Source of the DNA: Candidatus Zhuqueibacterota bacterium 4484_188
Lineage (GTDB): Bacteria; Calditrichota; Calditrichia; RBG-13-44-9
Assembly (NCBI GenBank): GCA_002049825.1
Contig: MVCZ01000120.1
Coordinates: 1 to 6,271, forward strand
DNA: 6,271 nucleotides
Direction: 5' to 3'
Numbering within the stretch: position 1 is the stretch's first letter; every line of letters starts with the position of its first letter. This document shows, one piece after another, positions 1 to 6,271 of this stretch. The position numbers were made by a program, and so were the translations under genes. The notes beneath the pieces were generated by a model. It had not been told where the DNA came from, did not search any database, and saw only the letters and a list, made by a program, of their open reading frames with translations.

Positions 1-3000
1 GTGGGCAGCAGCACGGCAGGATTCAGTTCTTCGACGCTGAGTTTTGGCGGGGGCAGCCAGGTGAGTTTTAAGGTGAGCGACCGGACAGCCGGCAGTTTTC
101 GGGTAAAAGCGACAAAATCCGATAATTCATTTATCGTAGGGGAGAGCGGTATTCTCACCGTTATTCATGCGGCACCGGCTGCTATTGTTCCGGTTACCGC
201 AGTTACCGATACGGTGATTGTCGGCAGCAACGTAACAAACGGTTCTTTTGTGCAAAACGGCGGGGCGACATTTTCAGATTCTACAGATGCAACCGGCCGG
301 GTTTCAACTTTGTTCCGGGTTTCGACCAGCACTGCCGCGGTGGAAGATACCGTGCAGGTTTCCTTCGGTGCACTCAGCCCGGTTACCTTTCTGTTCAAAC
401 TATTGCCGGACAGTATTTCTTATTACACCGTAGTAGACACCGCCGGACTGTACCAGTATGCCGCCGGCGACACAATTTTTCTGCGAGTTACCGGCTATGA
501 TGTGTTTAACAACCAGGTGACTACTTCCGGTCGGGCGGTTTCGCTAACCAGCAACGGAAGCCGCATTCAGTACATTTCCTCTGTTTCCACCAACCTGGTT
601 GCCGGTTTGGCTGAATTTACTGTGCTGGATTCTGCCAAAGAAAGCGGGGTGAATTTTACAGTTTCCGACGGTTTCGGAAAAACTGCTTCATCCTCTCCTT
701 ATACTATTCAGGCAGACTCTTTGTTTGAATTCCAAATTTATAGCGGAGCAAGCGCTTCGGGTACGCGGTACACTGGGAAAAACGATACTTTAACCACCGA
801 TGAAACATTAACCCTGTTTGCGGCAGGATTTGACCGCTTCGGAAATTTCGTTAACGATATCGACAGCGCACAGTGGAGCACCAGTGGCGGTCTGGAGCCG
901 GTTCTTTCCAAAGTTTCCGGATCCTTCGTGAATTATTCTCCTACCAAAAGTGGGGTCAGCGGAAGCCTCTCGGTTACGATTGACAGTTCGCCGGGAATCC
1001 GGGGAGACGCTACCGGCACTATTACTGTGCTCGATGGCGATACCGCGTGCACTATCGCTGAATTCCAGAATGGCGATTCCACGGTTACCGATACCGCGGT
1101 GACCTTCACCGCCCTGCAATCGGGCAACGGCAAGATTGAAATTACCCACGGTGCGCTCAGCGATATTTCCGGTTTAATCCGGGTGCAGAGCGGGGCGGCG
1201 ACTTCGATAACCATCCGCACATTGCCCAATAACGGCGGGTCGCCTTACACCACTGTAGTCAACATGACCACCGATTCATCCGTTACCCTGTATGCCGCAC
1301 ATTACGACGCCGGGGGCAATTACAAGGGCGATTTGCCGGTTCTGTGGGACACCACCAAAGTTGCCGGGAACGGTCTGGTGGGGGTGCCGGCTGGTCCCGC
1401 TGCCCAGATTACCTTCAGTCCCACGCTCCCCGGTTCGGGTAAAATAATCACCAACTCGGCAAGTTTAATCAATGACACCACTGCTACCATAACCGTGACC
1501 GCCGGTGCGCTGGATTCGCTGGTTATCCAGGATGCCCCGACCAGTGCGGGAAATGCGATTGTCAGCGACACGCTGATTGCCGGGGATACCCTGAAACTGT
1601 ATGCCGGGGGATTCGACCGGGATGGGAATTTCCTGGGAACCACCTCTGCCACCTGGAGCATCGTGGGCGATTTAATCGGTCAACTGAATGCCGGACCTTC
1701 GGATTCCAGTCAATTTATTGCCCAAACTACCGGCACCACGTTTTTGCAGGCGCAAAGCGTTACCGGTGGGTTTACCGATATTACTTCCAATATTCGGGTT
1801 ATTGCCAGCACGCCGGATTCTTTATTTAAAGTAGCGGTCACCGACAGCCAGACCGGGACAGCCGGACAGCCCCTGCTTTTGCCGATAAAAGTGCTGGTGA
1901 AAGACGCGTTCGGAAATCCGGTTCCGAACGATTCAGTGGTGTGGCTGCCCAAAAAGGGAGGAAGTGTTTCCAACCCGGTTTCGGTGACAAACAGCGAAGG
2001 TATAGCACAGACAACCTGGACACTGCACGATACGGTAACGGTGGATACATTAGCTGCTGCCGTTAAAAATTACACCACTTTTCCGGATACGGTTTATTTT
2101 ACCGCTTTTCCGGAACCGCAATCCGCTTTAACCATGTCTTATGTTGATTTTGCCGATACATTAAAATTCGGAACCGTGCGGGATACGGTGGGTCCGTTCC
2201 GTGTGCTCATTCGGGACACGCTGAACAATCCGGTGGAAAACGCCGAAGTGAGTTTTGCCATTACCGACCATCCTTCGGGTTCCGAGGCGGAAAAATTAAC
2301 TGTTTATAACACCTTTACCAATTCTTCCGGGGTTGCCCAGACCTCATTAATTCTGGGCAGCAAGTTGGGGAGATACCAGGTAACTGCTTTTGCCAATTCC
2401 TCGCCTTCGGTGTTACGTTTTACCGGGGTCGCCAATGTACCGGGAGCAGCCGATTCGATTATCATTCTTGCCGGCAACCGGCAAACCGGTGTTGTGGGCG
2501 ATACGCTGGCAACAGCGGTGCGGGTAAAATTGGTGGATGCCGATTTGAATCCCCTGTCCGATTCGCTGTTGGTATTCGATCCGATCAATAGCGGTTCGGT
2601 TTCGGTTTCGCCGGTGCTAACCGATTCACTGGGTATTGCCAGCACCAACTGGATTATGGGAGCACAGAAAGGCAGCTACTACCTGCGTGTTTTGTGGAAT
2701 AATCCGGCGGTCATCTCCGATACACTGGTAGCGACAGCACAGCATGATGTCGCTGATTCCCTTATTCTTTTGTCCATCCGGGATATTGCCCATGACTCTG
2801 TTTCTGCAGTGCCGAACGGCTCGGTGCCATTTGTGATAAAAGTGATTGACCGGTTCGGTAACCCGGTGCCGGACACCACGGTAACCTGTGAAGTGAAATT
2901 TGGCGGCAGTGCCATTTTAAGCAGCGGTGTCTGTGTATCCGACGCATTGGGTAAAATCATAAATTCGGTGCAAATCGATCCCGACCAGGATTCCACCATT

Positions 3001-6000
3001 GTTCGTTCCTACATTGTGGGGGCAGACACGGTTGAGACGCATTTTTTCCGCATTCATTACCAGGTAAATTCCTTGCAGCCCGCTGCTGCGGCACTGGGCG
3101 ACACTTTTGCTTTTGCTATAAATGTGGTGAACCCGGGACCCTACGGTGTAAAACTGGACACCACTGCCGGTCTAAGCTATGTCAAGATTTCCGACGGGAC
3201 AAATAATTACCAGGCAACATTGCGTAGCGATACCATTCCGGGAAATACCGCCGGACAGAACCTCGCCTTTGCCAGCACGTCCCTGGATACCAATTTTATT
3301 GTGGCGTCTTACCGTCCGCAGGTTGTGCTGCGCGGTTCCGGGGAGGATGCTTTACTGAGCGGTTCATTTTTTACCGACCCGAATAATTTCAATATTGCCG
3401 CGGTGGAAATCGTTTCGGTAACCGTCGATTCCCCGCTGACTAAAAAAGTCCGCCGGGGCGACCCGCTGTTCGTTTTTATGGATTTGCTGAATCGTGGCAA
3501 TGTGACCATTCAGATTGATTCGACCACCACACCCATTGTGAAAAAACAGGATGGTAGTCCGGTTGCCGCTTCATTTGTGGAATTGACCTCGCAAACAATT
3601 ATTCCATCCGATTCCTCCCGGTTACGCCTGCGCTACCGTTTTGGCGTTCCGAACGATTTTGATGTGGAAACATTTACGCTGGATGGTCATTTCCGGGGAC
3701 AAATCGTAGCGACCGGTTCCACCGTGAACGATTTTAGCGCCGCGACCACTGATACATTTAAGGTGCTTTCCCGTGCTGCCATAAGTTATGCATCGGGCAG
3801 TTTATCTCCCCAACGGGTTACCCAGAATGATTCCGCCCAGTTTTCCCTCGGTTTGACCAACACCGGCGACACGAATGTACTGTTGCATAAAAACCTCACT
3901 TTTCTCACATTTGGTACCGACACAGTTTATCTGGGTGTAAACCACACCCTGGGCGCTAACAGCACTACAATTGTTCAGTTACAAAAACAGCAAGTGCAGA
4001 GCATTCCTACTGCGATTCCTTACCCGGCTTCGCTGACCTTGGTCGGCGAGGAAAACGGGGCTGATTTTACCCAGACGCTTAGCCTGTTGCCCGACCAAGT
4101 CAGGGTGGACTCGCTGCCAGTAAATGTTGCAGTGCAGAATTTTGCTATCGACTCAACCATTGCTGCTCAGGGGGAAGACAGCGTACGTTTGACTTTCGAA
4201 CTCCCCAATTCCGGTAATCTCACTGCATCGATAACAATTGAGAATCCTGACGCAATTGTGCTTCATGGCAAATCTTCCTTCAGTTCTTCATTAAACAATT
4301 TAACCACTGCGGATTTTCCCCTGACCATTTCTGCCGGGAATTCGCAACTGTTTGAATATTACCTCGATTTCCCCGGCGATTATCCGCCCGGACTGGATTC
4401 TTTGTGGGTTGAACTCCAATACCGTGATGCCAACACCGGTACCGCATATACCTTGCAGGACAGTTCAATTAACGATACCATCCGGATTCTACAGAAAGCA
4501 GATCTGCAGTTAACCGATATTGACACGGCGATGTTGAGTTTCCTTAATCAACACACCGTGGATACTATCCCGGCTTTTCCGTTTCCGCTGAGTATTTCCC
4601 CGGGCGAAATCGATACGCTGGATTTTAAAATCACCATCGATACTTCGGCTGCTTTAGGCATCGATCCGGTATCCGGGTCATTAACCTACCACGACCAAAG
4701 GAGCGGTACGAGTGTAACCACAGCGTCTGCTACCCTGGATTCTCTCTTTATCGAATCGTTCAACCCGGCGCTGGTGCAGATCAATTCGGTCGATATTACC
4801 CTGCGTTTGATTAACCAGGGTCAGCAGGGAATTCGCGCCAAGGTAACGGTTACCAATGTCGGGCAAGCCGATGTGGAAGTGACCGATGCCCGGCTCCTCT
4901 TCAGTCCCGACACGCTGGCGCAAACACTTTTGACCATTCCGCCTTCGCTACTCATACCCGGTCAGCAGTCCCGCACGATCAGTTTTGATATGTCGGTACC
5001 GGCGACAGCTTCTCCCGGGACAATTTCGGTGGATGCGCGGATTGCTTATGTCGATATCAACTCCGGACGCACTTTTGTGGACAGCGGCGCGGCAACCATC
5101 GATACCGTAATCGTCCAGCAACCTTCAATACTGGACGTTTCCGCGGTTCAGATTAATGGCGCAACTGCCGACACGGTTAGCACCGGTAAAAGCGGAATTC
5201 AACTTACTTTTGACGTTTTTAACCGCGGTCAAGCCGGGCTGCAGGTAACCAATGTGGATTCTCTCATTCAGCCTGAACCGAATAACATTACTTTAAGTCG
5301 AATCGCACCGCTTACTTTACCGACTGTATCGGGCGGCGACAGCAGCCGGTTTGTTTATGAAGCAACTGCCGGCGACAGCACCGGTAGTTTTACGATTGAT
5401 TTTGTTGTTAGCAAACAAGATGTAAACGACGATATTAACAGTAATTCCGACACTTCTGCCGCACCGGCGTCCCTGGTTATTTTGGAAGCCGGGCAACTGT
5501 CTCTCGATAGCGTGGCGGTGGCAGCCGATACGGTTGTCCAGGGGCAGGATAGTGTTTCCACCACCGTGTTCCTCTCCAACCCCGGCGGAAATTCAATCAC
5601 CATCAATAACGTATTATTGAATTTTGATAAAGCCGGGTTCTCGGCTGTGTTAAGGGATCCGGTGAATTTCTCATTAGCCGGCGGTGCTTCGGATTCTGTT
5701 CGCTTCTATCTGAATGTTTCCAATAATGCACAAACCGGTCAAGTAGTAGCAAACGCATCAGCGACAGCGGTAGAGGATAATTTGCAGCAAACGCTTGCCG
5801 ATACCTCTGCAGCTCAGCCCGATACGATTCGCGCACTGGCTGCACCAAATATTAAAATACTCTCTATTTCCAGCGCTTTCGATTCGGTAAGCCTTGGGCA
5901 ACGAAATGTGGTGGTTCAGGTGAAAATCCGTAATGGTGGAGGAGCGGCGGTTCGCTTGAATACGCTGGATCTGACTTTTACTTTGGGCACTTACAGCAAT

Positions 6001-6271
6001 GCCGATACGGTGTTTTCGCCCGCAGTGGTTCTGCCCGCCGGTGGCACTCAGATTATTTCTTTTAATCAAATCGTGGTGAGTGGCGTCAGTGCAACCGGGG
6101 TTGCTAATCTGAACGCATCGCTTACCGCCACGAACCCGATTTCCGGGGCGGGAATTACGGTGTCAAGTGCGGACACGACACATTCGTGGCGGGTGGTGAG
6201 TAGGTCGGTGCTGGCGGGGGTTGATTTTACGCCGCAGCGATTAACCAGCGGACAGAATGTCGGATTTACGT
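1..6271 (+). CDS. Giant repeat-built surface/secreted protein, internal fragment (both ends missing)
   Basis: Frame 1 runs through the entire window without a stop: 2,090 complete codons plus one base. The GTG at base 1 is simply the first codon seen and has no upstream context, and the first in-frame ATG (1264) lies inside a repeat unit, so neither is a supported start. The translation is a string of Ig-like and CARDB-like beta-sandwich units: about 105-residue Ig-like units (residues 1-604), four Big_1 units (605-1017) and about 120-residue CARDB-like units (1018-2090). There are only three Cys (350, 963, 978), few Met, and abundant T, S, D, V and G, as expected for an exported protein. No transmembrane segment, catalytic motif, LPXTG signal or C-terminal sorting domain is visible. 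Known families with these folds act as stalks that carry adhesive or enzymatic tips; that role here is inference. A structural scaffold is equally possible. The coding call is secure, the function is not. Confidence 0.95.
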   Translation, partial: MGSSTAGFSSSTLSFGGGSQVSFKVSDRTAGSFRVKATKSDNSFIVGESGILTVIHAAPAAIVPVTAVTDTVIVGSNVTNGSFVQNGGATFSDSTDATGRVSTLFRVSTSTAAVEDTVQVSFGALSPVTFLFKLLPDSISYYTVVDTAGLYQYAAGDTIFLRVTGYDVFNNQVTTSGRAVSLTSNGSRIQYISSVSTNLVAGLAEFTVLDSAKESGVNFTVSDGFGKTASSSPYTIQADSLFEFQIYSGASASGTRYTGKNDTLTTDETLTLFAAGFDRFGNFVNDIDSAQWSTSGGLEPVLSKVSGSFVNYSPTKSGVSGSLSVTIDSSPGIRGDATGTITVLDGDTACTIAEFQNGDSTVTDTAVTFTALQSGNGKIEITHGALSDISGLIRVQSGAATSITIRTLPNNGGSPYTTVVNMTTDSSVTLYAAHYDAGGNYKGDLPVLWDTTKVAGNGLVGVPAGPAAQITFSPTLPGSGKIITNSASLINDTTATITVTAGALDSLVIQDAPTSAGNAIVSDTLIAGDTLKLYAGGFDRDGNFLGTTSATWSIVGDLIGQLNAGPSDSSQFIAQTTGTTFLQAQSVTGGFTDITSNIRVIASTPDSLFKVAVTDSQTGTAGQPLLLPIKVLVKDAFGNPVPNDSVVWLPKKGGSVSNPVSVTNSEGIAQTTWTLHDTVTVDTLAAAVKNYTTFPDTVYFTAFPEPQSALTMSYVDFADTLKFGTVRDTVGPFRVLIRDTLNNPVENAEVSFAITDHPSGSEAEKLTVYNTFTNSSGVAQTSLILGSKLGRYQVTAFANSSPSVLRFTGVANVPGAADSIIILAGNRQTGVVGDTLATAVRVKLVDADLNPLSDSLLVFDPINSGSVSVSPVLTDSLGIASTNWIMGAQKGSYYLRVLWNNPAVISDTLVATAQHDVADSLILLSIRDIAHDSVSAVPNGSVPFVIKVIDRFGNPVPDTTVTCEVKFGGSAILSSGVCVSDALGKIINSVQIDPDQDSTIVRSYIVGADTVETHFFRIHYQVNSLQPAAAALGDTFAFAINVVNPGPYGVKLDTTAGLSYVKISDGTNNYQATLRSDTIPGNTAGQNLAFASTSLDTNFIVASYRPQVVLRGSGEDALLSGSFFTDPNNFNIAAVEIVSVTVDSPLTKKVRRGDPLFVFMDLLNRGNVTIQIDSTTTPIVKKQDGSPVAASFVELTSQTIIPSDSSRLRLRYRFGVPNDFDVETFTLDGHFRGQIVATGSTVNDFSAATTDTFKVLSRAAISYASGSLSPQRVTQNDSAQFSLGLTNTGDTNVLLHKNLTFLTFGTDTVYLGVNHTLGANSTTIVQLQKQQVQSIPTAIPYPASLTLVGEENGADFTQTLSLLPDQVRVDSLPVNVAVQNFAIDSTIAAQGEDSVRLTFELPNSGNLTASITIENPDAIVLHGKSSFSSSLNNLTTADFPLTISAGNSQLFEYYLDFPGDYPPGLDSLWVELQYRDANTGTAYTLQDSSINDTIRILQKADLQLTDIDTAMLSFLNQHTVDTIPAFPFPLSISPGEIDTLDFKITIDTSAALGIDPVSGSLTYHDQRSGTSVTTASATLDSLFIESFNPALVQINSVDITLRLINQGQQGIRAKVTVTNVGQADVEVTDARLLFSPDTLAQTLLTIPPSLLIPGQQSRTISFDMSVPATASPGTISVDARIAYVDINSGRTFVDSGAATIDTVIVQQPSILDVSAVQINGATADTVSTGKSGIQLTFDVFNRGQAGLQVTNVDSLIQPEPNNITLSRIAPLTLPTVSGGDSSRFVYEATAGDSTGSFTIDFVVSKQDVNDDINSNSDTSAAPASLVILEAGQLSLDSVAVAADTVVQGQDSVSTTVFLSNPGGNSITINNVLLNFDKAGFSAVLRDPVNFSLAGGASDSVRFYLNVSNNAQTGQVVANASATAVEDNLQQTLADTSAAQPDTIRALAAPNIKILSISSAFDSVSLGQRNVVVQVKIRNGGGAAVRLNTLDLTFTLGTYSNADTVFSPAVVLPAGGTQIISFNQIVVSGVSATGVANLNASLTATNPISGAGITVSSADTTHSWRVVSRSVLAGVDFTPQRLTSGQNVGFT
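166..384 (+). repeat. Compact Big_1-like unit, probably lacking its N-terminal half
   Basis: Residues 56-128. The second half matches the end of an invasin/intimin-type Ig-like unit: a strand leading into TDATGRVSTLFRVS (residues 95-108), then a strand ending TVQVSFG (117-123). In the four complete Big_1 units downstream, the x-D/N-x-x-G turn comes about 28-34 residues after a G-N-P-V-P-like loop. Here no such loop exists, and the unit is about 73 residues rather than 104-107. One reading is an in-frame loss of the first strands. The other is a naturally shorter domain type that only shares the turn motif. Confidence 0.45.
1039..1188 (+). repeat. Shortened block A unit (C-terminal half only)
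   Basis: Residues 347-396 lie between two full block A units and explain an irregular spacing. The G-N core Asn residues sit at 282, 440 and 543, so the steps are 158 and 103 residues where about 105 is normal. The extra ~53 residues contain GNGKIEITHGALSD (375-388) and a closing strand LIRVQSG (392-398). These align with the second half of the following unit, which has GSGKIITNSASLIND (478-492) and TITVTAG (496-502). The first half of the fold, including the LYAxxFDxxGN core and the conserved Trp, is missing. The reading frame is kept. It also holds Cys350, one of only three Cys in the window. Confidence 0.55.
1813..3051 (+). repeat. Block B: four tandem Big_1 (invasin/intimin-type) Ig-like domains
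   Basis: Approximate units are residues 605-704, 705-814, 815-916 and 917-1017. Each shows the two Big_1 hallmarks. The first is a loop after a V-x-V-x-D strand: DAFGNPVP (635-642), DTLNNPVE (739-746), DADLNPLS (846-853) and DRFGNPVP (950-957). The second is a T/S-N/D-x-x-G turn with its Gly at 667, 777, 878 and 984. The loop Asn residues at 639, 743, 850 and 954 give a period of 104, 107 and 104. In intimins and invasins such domains build the extracellular rod that displays an adhesive tip; similar domains occur in many large bacterial surface proteins. No tip domain (such as a C-type lectin-like one) follows here; the chain continues into block C instead. The family call is firm, the adhesion role inferred. 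Confidence 0.85.
2749..3051 (+). repeat. Fourth Big_1 domain, carrying a possible disulfide pair
   Basis: Residues 917-1017, with a textbook DRFGNPVPDTTV loop and strand (950-961) and the SDALG turn (980-984). It is the only unit in the window with two cysteines, Cys963 just after the G-N-P-V-P loop and Cys978 just before the turn. They lie on neighbouring strands in the usual Big_1 layout and could form a disulfide if the protein is exported to an oxidising compartment. The bond is inference. This unit is the last of block B and borders the change to the CARDB-like repeats. Confidence 0.7.
3052..6270 (+). repeat. Block C: ~120-residue CARDB-like repeats (nine units plus a partial tenth)
   Basis: Approximate units in residues: 1018-1136, 1137-1260, 1261-1373, 1374-1500, 1501-1587 (short), 1588-1708, 1709-1831, 1832-1948, 1949-2068, and the start of another at 2069-2090. 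Each full unit begins with a V-x-x-G/N-D/Q stretch and a hydrophobic strand ending in N-x-G, as in CARDB/APHP-type adhesion-related domains. The motif Asn is at 1044, 1164, 1287, 1403, 1619, 1741, 1860 and 1978, with steps of 116-123 except one of 216. A second landmark is a late hairpin with D or N plus S/G, for example YRDANTG (1474-1480), YHDQRSG (1563-1569) and YVDINSG (1683-1689). The last unit's opening TPQRLTSGQ (2077-2085) echoes SPQRVTQND (1269-1277), so the array continues past the window. Domain naming is from fold-level pattern and could be a related uncatalogued family. Confidence 0.7.
4501..4761 (+). repeat. Shortened block C unit lacking its N-x-G strand
   Basis: Residues 1501-1587, about 87 instead of about 120. 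Its first residues DLQLTDIDTAMLSF (1501-1514) align with the middle of the next unit, DVEVTDARLLFS (1624-1635), which there follows the N-x-G strand. The unit therefore starts about 30-35 residues late. The landmark spacing agrees: the N-x-G step is 216 residues across this unit, and the late-hairpin Asp goes from 1476 to 1565 (89 residues) before returning to steps of 119-122. The frame is intact on both sides. An in-frame deletion between similar A-D-L-type stretches at unit ends and mid-unit would produce this; misassembly of a repeat is the alternative. Confidence 0.6.

Larger units (their letters stand above)
1..1812 (+). repeat. Block A: Ig-like repeats with LYAxxFDxxGN core
   Basis: Protein-level tandem repeat within the giant gene, residues 1-604. 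Approximate units: C-terminal half of a unit at 1-55; a compact Big_1-like unit at 56-128; full units at 129-238, 239-346, 397-502 and 503-604; and a shortened unit at 347-396. The core reads LFAAGFDRFGNF (residues 272-283), LYAAHYDAGGNY (430-441) and LYAGGFDRDGNF (533-544), each followed about 9-10 residues later by a Trp (292, 449, 552). A more diverged version, GYDVFNNQV, sits at 165-173. Units commonly open with a D-S-L/I strand (137, 239, 505) and close with an I-T/R-V strand before the next. I read these as bacterial Ig-like domains; unit limits are by eye, within about five residues. They probably form rod-like segments of the stalk outside the cell. The copies are well diverged, so this is not a recent expansion. 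Confidence 0.75.

Noticed and set aside
1..3. GTG at the very first base as a possible start codon
   Set aside because: It opens in the middle of an Ig-like unit with no upstream sequence and no signal peptide after it; it is only an ordinary Val codon at the cut edge.
1264..1266. First in-frame ATG as an internal start
   Set aside because: It lies inside a full block A unit just before its conserved core, and no purine-rich ribosome binding site precedes it at a suitable distance.
2593..2612. Short tandem hexamer (ttcggt repeated, then ttcg) as a slippage or phase-variation tract
   Set aside because: Only two and a half copies, a multiple of three, and it encodes an ordinary S-V alternating strand; changes would not shift the frame.
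165..6069. Many minus-strand open frames of 60-114 codons across the window, plus a short plus-strand one at 248-433
   Set aside because: All lie inside the long frame 1 reading, their translations have no recognisable domains, and the frame 1 product has coherent repeats from end to end. They are shadows of the real gene.
1..6271. CRISPR array, transposon, RNA gene or promoter region
   Set aside because: No evenly spaced identical DNA repeats, no inverted-repeat ends or transposase motifs, no tRNA/rRNA-like stretch and no non-coding gap; the periodicity exists only at the protein level.

Overview
The whole window is the inside of one very large protein gene on the + strand. Frame 1 is open from base 1 to base 6270 (2,090 codons) with no stop codon. 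No credible start, ribosome binding site, signal peptide, terminator or intergenic gap is present, so both ends of the gene lie outside the window. Every other open frame is a shadow of this one.

The protein is a chain of beta-sandwich-like repeats in three blocks. Block A (bases 1-1812, residues 1-604) holds Ig-like units of about 105 residues carrying an L-Y/F-A-x-x-F/Y-D-x-x-G-N-F/Y core and a conserved Trp; it also contains two units that look shortened. Block B (1813-3051, residues 605-1017) holds four invasin/intimin-type Ig-like (Big_1) units at a period of 104-107 residues. Block C (3052-6270, residues 1018-2090) holds about nine and a bit units of a CARDB-like fold with a period of 116-123 residues, one of which has lost its N-terminal part. 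Residue numbers count from the first codon of the window, not from the true protein start.

The composition suggests an exported protein: only three cysteines in 2,090 residues, few Met and Lys, and many Thr, Ser, Asp, Val and Gly, with Asp-Ser/Asp-Thr dipeptides scattered throughout. The likely role is a long stalk or adhesin-like scaffold on the cell surface. No enzymatic domain, ligand-binding module or anchoring signal is visible, so its function cannot be narrowed further. Base composition looks close to 50% GC by eye. The mix of D-S/D-T-rich Ig-like repeats with the F-D-R-x-G-N-F motif recalls giant secreted proteins of the Fibrobacterota-Chlorobiota-Bacteroidota group, especially Calditrichota or Ignavibacteria-like lineages. 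That assignment is inference from style, not from a marker gene.

The main point for a second look is the repeat bookkeeping. Three places break the otherwise regular spacing, and each can be read as a unit that lost part of its length while the reading frame was kept.
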